In this document: positions 1-10,929 of the stretch, one piece after another
Layout of the letters: each line of letters starts with the position of its first letter
How positions within the stretch are numbered: the stretch's first letter is position 1
Source: Phycomyces blakesleeanus NRRL 1555(-)
Lineage: Eukaryota > Mucoromycota > Mucoromycetes > Mucorales > Phycomycetaceae
Assembly: GCF_001638985.1 (NCBI RefSeq)
Contig: NW_017265141.1
Coordinates: 1,109,001 to 1,173,000, forward strand
Length of the DNA stretch: 64,000 bases
Direction of reading: 5' to 3'
Position numbers and translations under genes: made by a program
The notes under the pieces: model-generated
Database searches by the model: none
Seen by the model: only the letters and a program-made list of their open reading frames with translations
Told to the model about the DNA's origin: nothing

Positions 1-669
1 TGCTACCCTTTTCAATCATTGGCAGCGACGAAGAGATCGTTGTGAACGGTCGTACGGTGCGTGGCCGTCAATACCCGTGGGGTGCCGTTGAAGGTACACA
101 TCAGCCACGTTGTCTGTGTAACAATACTCACGATGTCTTTCTTAGTTGACAATCCCCAGCACTCGGACTTTGGAAGACTGAGATCAGCACTATTGAGGTA
201 AGTTGACAAAACCTACCCAACTTGATTCATGTTAATAAACTCTGGCTGTGTAGCTCTCATTTGCAGGATCTCAAGGAAATTACTCACGACTTCTTGTACG
301 AGAATTACCGTACCGAGAAGCTTAGTCGTACAGTCAGTGGCGGTGACCAAGAGTGAGTCCAATTAATGCATATCAGAAATCGCGGTTACTTATTCTGTAT
401 TCTAGTGATGCTGCAATGAATGTAGACGACATGGCAAGCCAGGGAGTCCGTCTCAAGGAGGAGCAACTGAGAAAGGAAGAAGAAAAGGTATTGTTTATCT
501 ATCTCGCCTTATCTACTATACTAACACAAATTATAAACTATAGCTTCGTGAGATCGAACTCAAGGTTCAGCGTGAAATCCAGGAGAAGAGAGCCGAGCTT
601 TCGAGCAAGGAAGAAGCATTGCGCAGTCTTGAAGCAAGACTCGCACAGGCCCAAATAGCAGATGCATAA
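1..669 (+). CDS. Septin, 3' part (5' end outside window)
   Basis: C-terminal part of a septin, a GTP-binding filament protein of the bud neck, septum and hyphal cortex. Five exons can be read: 3-93, 146-197, 267-352, 406-487 and 544-669, joined by GT-AG introns of 52-69 nt. The first exon carries the septin-unique-element region (VVNGRTVRGRQYPWG). It is followed by VDNPQHSDF, then DLKEITHDFLYENYR, all hallmarks of the family. The protein ends in a short charged helix (LKEEQLRKEEEKLREIELK) that should form the C-terminal coiled coil through which septins pair. The G domain lies upstream of base 1. The exact orthologue (CDC3, CDC11 or CDC12 group) cannot be settled from this fragment. The reading is in frame across all four introns and ends in TAA at 667-669. 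Confidence 0.93.
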
Positions 670-1683
670 AGGTGTGCACATAAATTTCCACAAATGAAAG
701 GTTCCAAATTTATGTGTAGAAGAGATATCACTTGCTGCATATGTACTTTCCAGTTCTTAGAAGATATACCAAATCTCTGCTGAATATCACCTTTTTGGCT
801 CATTTCTATTTTTTTAAAGCCTCTATATTGATCTAATTCTTCTCATCATCTTAATAGCCCTTTTTTAAATTGATATAATTTTATGAAACAAACTCAATGA
901 CTTGACCTCTTAATAAGTATAATCATCATTTTCATTGTTTTTACTATTGTGAGAATTCAAAAAAGAAACAAACAAACAAACAAACAAACCTAATGCAAGG
1001 GCTACACAAGTGTCTGTGTCCTTCCACAAGTTTGCTAATACAAGCACTTTCGTACCCTTTCTATTTGTTCTTTGTTGGGGTTTCAAGCATACCAACAATT
1101 ATTGGAGAATGGAATATACCAAAAATTTATATCCATTAATAGCCACTCTTATTATGGTTTTTACATATCTTGTATTTAGGTAGCCAAAGGAGACATGTAC
1201 CCTAAGCAGGAATTTTGAGTTTTACAATAAAATGTTTGACCTAACAAAGACCTTGTAACCCAGAATGTTGTCCAGAGCAAGGTTAAGACATGAGTTTGAT
1301 CTGGAACAAAGTATCTGCAGGTCAATATGAAATGCGACCCTGCAACTTCCCCTTTTTGATATATATATATATATATATATACATATATATCTTTTGATTT
1401 TTGGCTTTACAGGAGTTATATCACCATTTGATGTAGTGCTATATTCACATTTACCTAAAAGACAATACCTATAAATAACGCGCGTATGCTTAACTTGATC
1501 GTTCAATCGGATCAATACTCCTTTAACAGTACAAATTTAATACCCTTAATAAAAATACTATGCTGTGTAAAGTACACACTAACTTACCCAAATATTTTGG
1601 TGTACAATTTGAATTCTCCTATTGAGCTTTGATCATCTAACGAAACAAGAAGGCGGAGTTCATCCCTATTTGCTCCTTATACT
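670..1683. other. Intergenic region, septin to GNAT gene
   Basis: About 1 kb without a supportable gene. It holds an (AAAC)n run near 963-990 and an (AT)n microsatellite at 1359-1391. Short open frames here are antisense or AT-driven. The last part must contain the promoter of the GNAT gene, but no specific site is recognisable. Confidence 0.6.
1359..1391. repeat. (AT)n microsatellite
   Basis: About eleven AT units, a one-base interruption and four more units. Confidence 0.9.
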
Positions 1684-2118
1684 ATGGCTCTCTTTACTAT
1701 CCAACTCATCGTGCCTTCAGACATCGATGACAACCTTTATGAAATCACTCAACTTGTCAAACAGCTATCACCCTCAGCTATCGAAGCTAACGTAAAAAGA
1801 TCCCTCGAATCTCCTTTGAATCACATCGTAATTGCTCGAGACATGTACGACAAAAAGATCATTGGTTCAGCTACTCTTGTCATCACTCATTGCATGACCG
1901 GATTACGCGCTCATGTTGAAGATGTCATTGTGACCGAATTATGGCGCGGAAAAGGGGTTGGAAAAGCTCTGCTGAAAAAGATCATTGAGATATCCCAATC
2001 GCTACACACGAAGACCTTGGACCTAACGAGTAGACCCGAACGAGAGACAGCCAACTCGTTGTATCAAAAGCTGGGATTTGTTCGGCGTGAAACAAATGTG
2101 TATCGTTATTCTCTATAA
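1684..2118 (+). CDS. GNAT-family N-acetyltransferase
   Basis: Single-exon gene for a 144-residue protein that fills one GNAT acetyltransferase fold, the usual size for a small acetyl-CoA-dependent transferase. The central strand and acetyl-CoA loop are clear: VEDVIVTELWRGKGVGKALL (residues about 78-97) contains the R/Q-x-x-G-x-G/A pyrophosphate-binding motif as RGKGVG. The C-terminal NSLYQKLGFVRRETNVY matches the family's last helix and strand (Y-x-K-x-G-F). The shape is like glucosamine-6-phosphate N-acetyltransferase-type and other small eukaryotic GNATs, but the acceptor cannot be named. The ATG at 1684 is the only sensible start and no intron is needed. It is followed after 113 bp by the convergent GCP5-like gene. 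Confidence 0.85.
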   Translation: MALFTIQLIVPSDIDDNLYEITQLVKQLSPSAIEANVKRSLESPLNHIVIARDMYDKKIIGSATLVITHCMTGLRAHVEDVIVTELWRGKGVGKALLKKIIEISQSLHTKTLDLTSRPERETANSLYQKLGFVRRETNVYRYSL

Positions 2119-2231
2119 ATAGTATCACGAATTATTTACACATATAATATATCCCAAACAGTGTTTTTATTTGATTGTATTAAACAACTCTTTATAAACC
2201 ACAATACAAAAGCAACGCGTTACAACATTCC

Positions 2232-5200
2232 TTATTGGGCAGAAAGAGATGCAGCCAATTCAACAACTATTTAGATAATACAAAATGAATATAGGATAAG
2301 TATCTTTGTACAATGTTTAAAACTATTTGAAATAAACACACACGCGCATATATATATATAAGTGTACTTACACCAAGAGAATCCGCCTTTCTTTCCAAGG
2401 ATTCCTAAACTGGTAGTAATAAACTCATTGGTTCTGTTAAAATCCTTTTCCACCAAAGCAATCTTATTTGCAAATGCTTTTGCAGAGGTCTCTTTGTTTG
2501 GATCCTCTTCTCCAAGAGGGGCTTTTACATAAGTTTCAGATAGTATAAAAAGCCTTTCTACCAAACTCAGTATATGAACCATAGCTTTCTTGATAGGCTT
2601 TGACTAAATTTTATAATTTCAAAAATCATTTGTTAAAAATAATTATAAATTTCCCTAAAATTACCTTATCGTTCAAAAGACATCGATCTACAATCCTCCC
2701 AACATATTGATCATGGAGCAAAGTGATTTCATCTGCATCTGCAGTTAAGCTAATATTATTTTGCAGCTTTCTGGTTTCCGAATGAAGAATCTAGAGGATA
2801 TGGGGTTAACCAAGTGTACTTATTGTTAAGTATATATTTACCGTAGTCATTATGTAGCCCCAAAAGACATTCACAAACCACATCATACGCATTCTTAATG
2901 CATAAAATCTCATTGTGCTTGTGAGAGCCTCAACCCTTGATCTCCCTTGGAACAGTGTTTTTTGCTCGAGAATATACTTTGCGCGTTTAATTCTTAGCAG
3001 CAAACCTGTAATCTTGTTGTATTCAGCTAGACTAGCCTGCCGTATAAAGTTATTGATTGGCCAGGGTATCTAATACGATTAAATATGTAAATAAGTTATG
3101 ATTTAAGCAATAACGTTCTTAGTATACCATGTAATTGAATACAATATAACCGAGATAATAAGATTGGTCGTCAAGATACACCGATGTCTCATCTTCTTTG
3201 TCTGGTTTTTTCATATAAAGAAGAGTAGACTTTGCGCCTTGTCTCCCACTTGCATTGACTGCATCAGAAAATATTTTGTTGAGACTGCGTTTGTCATGCC
3301 ATGCTTGCTTATGGTCCATCTAAAGAAAACTCTCCTCGAGCAATAAGTATATACCATAAAACAAGAGTATAGTACCTGAAGAAATAGAGCTTCGCAAAAT
3401 ATGTCCATCATGTTATCTTCCAGCATCAAATAGATTGATCCAATGCATTTCAGGTGCTGGTCCATTTTTCCATTTTTGTGCAGTATTACATTCAAGCTGC
3501 CAGCGGACTGTTCGTATGACGATCCAATATACGTCTCCAAGCAATAAGCAAAGTCCCTATCTAAGAGAGAACCTTTTTCATCTGCCGGGTCTGATGAAAT
3601 CTCTTGGCCCACATCTTGATGCTTTACCCTAGTCTTTTTAAAATATGGTTCGAATGCGAGAGGAAATACGGCTTTTGAAAAAGGATCAACATTAGTAGGC
3701 ACTGGAGCTTCTTCCACTATACTCGTTGTGTTGAAAAAGAACTCATGTTTAAAAGGTAATATTGTATTAAGGGCCGTCTCAAAAAAAGTGTGTTCTTCCA
3801 TCTCATAGCATTCCTATAGTTAAATAGTAAAAAAAAAGGTTATTGCTACAAAATAGCATACTTGTATTGATTCTAGAGTCTTACATTGCGTGATAATATT
3901 CGAGATATAAAGCACTCTGCCTTTCCCGTGAAGAATACTCGCGCCAACATATTTTCTTCAAAAAGTGGGCAAGAGAAACTTGTATGTTCTTGATCAGCTA
4001 AATGTAATCGAAATCCCTCTGACCAAAAGGATAAACTTGTCTCTTTTACGCTCATTATTCTACAATTCAAATATGAGTCAATAGTTGTTTTGTACGCACT
4101 TGTATTGTGTATCATACCTTGTAACGAAAAATTCACGGGCAACATCGCCTCTTAATGTACCATAAAAAATCCAATCATCCATAAGTTGACCATATGGTAC
4201 CAGTGTCTGGCGAAAGAGATAAGAAAAGCTATGAAGACTATGCGTTTTTCCAGCTAGTTGCGAATGAATGGAAACATCATAAAGTGTAGAGATTAAATAT
4301 GTTGCTAGTTCCCTGGGCACCGGAAACTGATCTATCAATACAAGTATGAGTCGTAGTATTTAATTTTTGCCTAAAACACTAGAGAAAATACCTTTAAATG
4401 GTCCATTAAAAAGGATGCTATGAATTGTCTTGAAACGTTGTATTGGCTCACTTAATGTCTGTTTTATCTGAAGGAGTGATATAGACAGGTCTTTTTCTAT
4501 AAGAGAGATATATATAAATGTTACATATATTGAATATAAGTGTTAAAAGTTAGCTTACCATAAGCAATGTAGCTACATTTAGCTTCTAAATCAGAAAGGA
4601 TATTTTCGAATTCGTTCAATCCATTAATTACTGCTGTGGAGAATGCCTGGCAAGTTTGACCATAAATATTCGATGGCTTTTCCAAGATACTAGGAGAATG
4701 TTAAGTTTATTGTCACACACATATCAGCTAATCGAAACCTCATTTACCTATAGATACATTGACGAAGATCTGCTAGCAAGTTTCCAGTTTCACAGAACTC
4801 TCCCAAAAACGTGGTGAGCAATCGGTGACTGAGATGGCGAACTGTATAAGATGGATCAACCTATTTCTGAAAGTATTGGTATTACATTCAATTATAATAT
4901 ATGCGTTCTTACATAAAACTTGTCGGAAGATATCTGTTCATCTTCTCTTTCGGATGTTTCCTTAAACACAACTCCTTTGTACCCTTTTAAGAGAAACAAG
5001 ACCTCACGAACCATATCTGCCTCATCAAGATACTCTAGGCTTTCTGTGCAGTATTCTCCGTAGTTATAGTGACTTAGGGATTCACCTATTGATAGATCCC
5101 AAATCTGTTGGTGATAGTCCAATTGTGTTAAGCATAATACTTACTTAACTGGCTTGGATCTTGCATTGAAGAAACTCCAGATATTTCTGTATTATAATTT

Positions 5201-6204
5201 TAGCTTATTTTTGTTTATTTTTAACATATCTTTAATCGCATTACCCATAGGCGAGTAATAATCATCTCTCCAATACTGCAATGACTCCATATCTTCTAGA
5301 GTATCAGGATCTGCTCTATCATCAATCTTTATGAGACTTGCATAATACGCGTCCTCTTCTTCAGCTGTTAATGCAGGTGGATCAATTCGCCTACGCCCAA
5401 GCTTAAGCTTAAGCTAGTCAGGGTATTAGCATTGATTGCGAAGCTAGTCTGAATGACCCACTTTCTTGGATTCCTTAGCCTTATCTCTCAATTCGTCCGA
5501 ATCATATTCTTCTATAAGTTCATCTGAGGATAAATCTTCATTCTGTGCCCAATGATCCCCTTCCAAGGGATCTTCTGCTATTATATCTGCCCAAGTCAAC
5601 TCTTTCTTTTCTGGCTGAGGTATTGAGGAGGGCTCTTGATAATTGTAAGCGAGAGAAGGAGAACAAGCAAGGATGAGAGCTAGCATATCATACTTTAAGA
5701 TTCTTTGCTACAAATCTTAGGATAAGTTTCTATGAAGTTTGTGTAGATAAAAGTAATGAATATGAAGGCGCTTACGTTCGATATACACGACCCAATTGGC
5801 CTAGATTCATCTAATAGCTCAGCTTTGTACTTCTCGAGAAGCTGTCCTAATCGTTCTCTATTTTTAATCGAGAATTTCTCTTGGATACTTTATTACAAAT
5901 GTGTAAAAGTAAATAAATCATAAGACCAGAGTAATAAATATATAGTAAGTATGCACACACTTTTTATAGCGTGTGTCAATATTATATTCATCAGTACTCG
6001 TGAATCGATGCTGAGCAAGTTTTGTTTTTGTCTTATTCACGCATTTCTTCCAAGAATCAGAGTTCTCCTGAAGTCAAGATTATTTAACGCAGATTTGGAT
6101 TCAGTTTATATAACTTGATTGAGTATGGAATATAAATTAACCTCAAAACCCGTAAGTAGGCTAACTAGCTGTTGAGAGTATGAAGCTAATGGTAATGATG
6201 TCAT
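2232..6204 (-). CDS. Gamma-tubulin complex component, GCP5-like
   Basis: Multi-exon gene (about 17 exons, roughly 900 residues) of the GCP/Spc97-Spc98 family, which builds the gamma-tubulin ring complex that nucleates microtubules. From the N-terminus: start MTSLPLASYSQQLVSLL at 6204; KYDMLALILACSPSLAYNYQ followed by LTWADIIAEDPLEGDHW, a block typical of GCP5; the GRIP1 region with MVREVLFLLKGYKGVVF; YGQLMDDWIFYGTL with the family W-I-x-x-G-x-L motif; then GRIP2 with WPINNFIRQ and LLLRIKRAKYILEQK. The last exon, reached by a GTAAGT intron ending near 2272, gives VELAASLSAQ and a TAA at 2234-2232. Introns carry (CA)n(TA)n microsatellites. Assignment to GCP5 rather than GCP4 or GCP6 rests on the WADIIAEDPLEGDHW block and is less certain than the family. 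Confidence 0.85.
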
Positions 6205-6919
6205 TACAGTCCAGAATAAATTGTATGCAGATTAGATGAGTATAATGCATTTTTTAGTCGCTCAAAAAAAACACAATTCATTACCAAGTCACTCTTATGG
6301 TGCTCGCGGAGTGAATGATCGATTAGAAATAATGACTGATATACAGTATTGCCTTATTTAGGTGTTATAGCGATTTGACGGGAAATTTCCTGCAGTCAAC
6401 ACCTTGTTGTTAAAGCTTAGCGAGCGTACCTGCTAATGTGTATAGATGTGTAATGTTATTTGAACCTTAGAGATATATTTTTAGGCTTGATTTCGAGTGT
6501 CATAACCTCTAAGCTATAAATCTCAAGAGATTTTACATACCATCTCATTTAACCTATAGTGAGCATAAAATATCGAGCTAATACATGTTTAAAGTGGAAG
6601 CCGTACGGCAATTGAGTAAATATCTAATCTTCCAATAGTGTGCGTGTATTTGATTGAAGACTTTTATCTATATATTAGGTGCAACTGTTACACCACGCGG
6701 GTTTTTCTTTCTCTCTCTCTCTTCTTTGGTTGGCAGATACTGCCTTTAGTTTAGAGTTAGCAATGGTTTTCAGGATTTTCCAGGTTTGTTCTGTGCGGGG
6801 AATTTCTGCTGCCTTTAAAAAATACACCCGGCGTTTATCATAAACTCTTCTTTTTTCTTTCTTTCCTCCCTTCTTTCTACTGCAGTCTCAAAAGCATTCC
6901 TAATCAACAGACAACATTC
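6205..6919. promoter_or_regulatory. Divergent promoter region, GCP5-like and glucuronokinase genes
   Basis: About 0.7 kb between two head-to-head genes. A CT-rich tract at 6706-6728 and pyrimidine-rich runs at 6848-6885 precede the glucuronokinase gene. A possible 5'-UTR intron (donor after the ATG-containing stretch near 6763, acceptor near 6887) would place the first in-frame ATG at 6920. No specific factor site is claimed. Confidence 0.4.
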
Positions 6920-9154
6920 ATGGCAAAATCGCTTATTATACTTGCAAGCGGTCTTGAACCAAATTTATTGGAAATTGAAATCAAGGAAAGTCTTTTTTTT
7001 AGCCGTGTCTTTTGACTATAAAACGATTGTGCTCATACTCCATGACAGGCACAATATGAGCCCAGCTTACTTCTATTCCGAGGTGTTCCCAAGGCTCTTT
7101 TGCCAATTTCTGGGAAATCATCCCTTGACTGGTGGTATGAAAAAGCACGCATAACGTTCGATAACATATATATTGTATCAAACGCAACAAAGTAAGACTT
7201 TTTTGTTACTTTATTTTATTTTATGCATTTATTTGTTGACAGAAACATGTCGTATTATTAGTTACAAGCAGTACGAGAGATGGGCAAGTAACCATGAACT
7301 TTCCAAAGGAAATGTAATCAATGCCGGCTTCAAGTAAAAATATAATATACAAAATTATTAGGTTTGACATTTTATTCATTTAACTTGCATATTCTAGCAC
7401 TAGTGCATTAGCTGATATCGCACTCGTTAAAAGAGTTAAGGATCTTAATGGGGATGTGGTGATAATCGCACCCGAATTTCTCTACCATGATGAAATGCAC
7501 TCTGATTTAGCAAAAGTCCTCCTTAATAAGAGTGGCGACTTTGTGGTCGGTTACAATCAAAAGGATTCTATGTCACATCCAGTCGCATTTGGTTTGTCTC
7601 GCGAAACTCTGGGTATAATCGAAAAACATACTCGTGATAACCAAGAAAAAGGCACTGACAACAACACGCCAAATAAAAGATTTGAACAAGAAATCAAAGA
7701 GTTTATTCTTTTACAAAAGTCTGCTAGCAATATCCAGATTGATTATTCGCCAGCTTTGGATTTTATGGATCCAAACATTTCATTATACGATTACCAAAGC
7801 ATCTGGTCCTCGTATTTTGATAAAAATATAAAGGACAAGTACTTAAAAGACGATAAATATAATACGGACCCAATTATTGTTCGATCTTATGCTCGAGTGG
7901 GTCTGATGGGGAATCCCAGTGATGGTTTTTATGGTACGCAATTAAATCAAATTAAAACATTGTGGTGCTAATACTTTATAATGCATGTGTATGTATACAT
8001 TAGGAAAGACCATGTCCCTCTTGATATCAAACTTTTGGTCAGAAGTTGTACTGGTTCCCAACTCACCTATTAAACCTGGATTTGGGAACATCACTTTTAT
8101 GACCAATATGTTGGCTGATCCTCGCAGCTTTAGCAATTTAAGCTCTTTAGTTACTGTATGTGAGAATGATGGGTATGATCACGGTGACAGACTATTACTT
8201 GCGTGCTGCAAAGTCCTTTTTACCCACTGTAAAAAGAACAATATACCCATCGATACATCTCAAGGATTCGTTGTCATGTACGACACAAACATTCCTCGCC
8301 AAGTTGGACTTGCTGGGTCATCTGCCATCATTACCGCTTTCTGGAAAGCACTTCTCAAGCTTTATCGGATCACCAGTATTCAGATCCCTATTGAGCTACA
8401 GGCTAGTCTTGTTATGGCTGTAGAAACAGAAGAGCTTGGTATTGCTGCAGGTCTTCAAGATAGAGTCATTCAGGTGGGAACTAAAGAATAATGTCTTTTT
8501 TTTATATATATTATGTTGTGGGTGGCGGTTTTGTTTTTTTTTAACTTTATTTGTTTAGGCTTATGGCGGTCTGGTAAGCATGGACTTTGAAAAGGATCAC
8601 ATGCAAACACATGGTTATGGAAAGTACACTATTCTGGATCATTCAACACTTCCTCCTCTCTGGTTAGCTTATGTTGCAAGTCCTGAAGACTCTGGGAAAG
8701 TTCACAGTACTGTCAAGCAAAGATTCTTGGCTGGAGATTCCAAGGTGCGGCTGATGTTTTATGAGGCTTACCCAAAGAACAAAAGTATATACTTACGTGC
8801 TTAATACAGATTATAGAAGGAATGCAAGTATTTGCTACTTTGACAGACAAGGCACAAGAAAGCTTAAAAAATGGAGACCACCGAGGTTTTGCAGAACTAA
8901 TGACTTGCAACTTTGAAAATCGTCGGAGCATTTATGGCGATGCTGTCGTGGGAGAAGTCAACTTAAGAATGATCAATATTGCTCGACAAAACCACTGTGC
9001 CGCTAAATTTTCTGGAAGTGGTGGAGCAATTGTTGGAATGTGGAATGGGTCAAATATAGAATCGAGAAAACAAGATCTTTTGAGCCTCAAGCAATCGTTG
9101 GAAAAAGAGGGGTTTGTGTACGTTGAATTGGTTCCTATGGGTAGACAGATTTAA
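6920..9154 (+). CDS. Nucleotidyltransferase-like domain fused to glucuronokinase (GHMP kinase)
   Basis: The C-terminal half closely resembles plant glucuronokinase, which phosphorylates D-glucuronate at C1 with ATP for UDP-glucuronate salvage. Matching blocks are ARVGLMGNPSDGFYGKTMSL, the GHMP phosphate loop DTNIPRQVGLAGSSAII, EELGIAAGLQDRVIQAYGGL, SGKVHSTVKQRFLAGD and AKFSGSGGAIVGM. The first about 300 residues look like a nucleotidyltransferase fold: MAKSLIILASGLEP, then FRGVPKALLPISGK (family motif PKALLPI), then NGDVVIIAPEF. The glycine-rich GxGxR loop and the usual aspartate after the hydrophobic strand are not evident, so this half may be inactive or act on an unusual substrate. Introns near 7192, 7335, 7935, 8473 and 8743 splice in frame. 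The first intron is doubtful: an in-frame join needs a 42-nt intron (about 7010-7051), so the first 30 residues are uncertain. The gene may feed wall glucuronan synthesis (inference). Confidence 0.82.
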
Positions 9155-10656
9155 CCTACACAAAAAATATAATATCTCCAAAAGTATAATTTTTTCTAAA
9201 CTTCAAATACTATATATCACATTATTGTTGGTTTCACGACTCCTTTACCTCTGTATGTATATTCACTAGCGTACACTGATCTAGACATATTCATATTAAA
9301 TATACCAACATCTAAAGCATTTTCACAAGACTTTGTCATTATTAAGAGTTGACTGGAAAGTACAATGATAAATGAAGACTTTATCAACTGTATAGATACA
9401 CCATCTCATTTTCATGTGAACTAGTCATTTGGCTTTAAAATATTATAATATTATAATATGATAGGCATAATTGGAGTTCAATAGATACAAGTGCTTTAGT
9501 TTTTAATATAAAAAAGATATATACTTTAATTTGGTCTGAATAGTCAGACCAACTGAGGATGCACCGGCTATTCTGAAAAAATAGGTTTTTTTTTACAGGA
9601 AAGTAGGCCCGTGCTTGGATTTAGTTTATGTGTACCAACTTGAAGTCATGAAGGCATCATTGCAATACCTTAAATTAGTACTACAAGTACCAGTACTTTA
9701 TTGGTAAATCCGTATTTTAATGTATTCCACAATCGAAATTAATAAAGGTCGCTATTGTGAATTTACATGCACAAACTCTGAATACTTTGCTTAATTCTTA
9801 AAGATGCTGTGATTACTTATGCTAATCTAACATTATAAAACGTTTATTTGCGATACTTTAGAATTGCTGGTACTTATCCTGATAATAGAGAACGGGTTTG
9901 TATCATAAGTAACCACCATGACTAAATTATGGTCGTAACCTTGTTATTTGGTTCAAGTGTGTAAATTGTATCATTTAACTCTTCTCCTTCTTGTTCTTTT
10001 GCCACCTTTGTATTTATGTCATCTGTTTGGGTTTTAACTGCATGTAAAGACGGGGATTTGTGTGTGTGTGTGTTTTTTATAAGCATATAAAAGAAGCATC
10101 ATAGATTATTAGATGAGGTTGTTTAGCGAAAGGTGACTTGATGCAATTTGGATGTGTTTTCAAAAGTTTTAAGGTAACAACTATAGAGTAGCTTTCAGTT
10201 AGATCATTTGAAAATCCATTACTATCAATTATCATTCAATTGATCCCAAAAGCCAAAAGCCAAAAGCCAAAAGCCAAAAAGAATAGAAACGAAACGAAAA
10301 GAATAAAGATAATAATAGTAAAAAAAGAAAATACCAAGAGCCAAGGAAAATCTCCGCAGTATAGATATAGATATTTATCATGAGATTCTTGGCAGGGAAA
10401 AATAAAAACATCTCCTTGCCAAATTATACTATAGAATCGCAACACTTTATTTTATTTTATTAATACAAAAGGTGTGGCTGACCTGGCAGGCACTTAACCT
10501 TATAAAGCGGACATAGCCTGATCCTCCAATCAGCACCAAAGTTCATAAATAGGGTCGGGACCTTCTCACATGGAGGATTTTACTTTGTATTATGGATATG
10601 TAAGCAAAGCTGACAAGTCTAGCTAAAATATCATTATAATTATCATTATAATAGAT

Positions 10657-10687
<31 letters not shown>

Positions 10688-10929
10688 CACGTAATAAGCT
10701 CACCATAGGCTTGGTATTTTTTTTAATTTTTTTTTACCAGCTATTGTACCTTTATATTGTGGACAATAAAGACCAACTAGTGTTCTTGTGGAAAATCAGT
10801 AGTACCCAGAATGGTTTGTCTGGCAGCTAGAAATAGCCACAACCTTCTTTTTAGTTGCACTTGGATTTTTTGTATCCATTTTTATCTGTCTCTACTGCTT
10901 ATTTATAACTCTCTTTCCCTAGAGAAGTA
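9155..10929. other. Intergenic region with small repeats
   Basis: 1.8 kb with no supportable gene. It contains a 9-bp-arm inverted repeat (TTGGTCTGA/TCAGACCAA, 4-nt loop) at 9530-9551, about five CCAAAAG units at 10246-10279, and a compound (CA)n(TA)n microsatellite at about 10652-10687. The 3' part should hold the promoter of the Sel1-repeat gene. Confidence 0.55.
10246..10279. repeat. CCAAAAG heptamer tandem repeat
   Basis: Nearly five perfect copies of CCAAAAG in tandem. Confidence 0.9.

Noticed and set aside
353..658. 101-residue frame over the septin 3' end
   Set aside because: It starts in a septin intron and reads through another in the wrong frame; the spliced septin reading explains the DNA.
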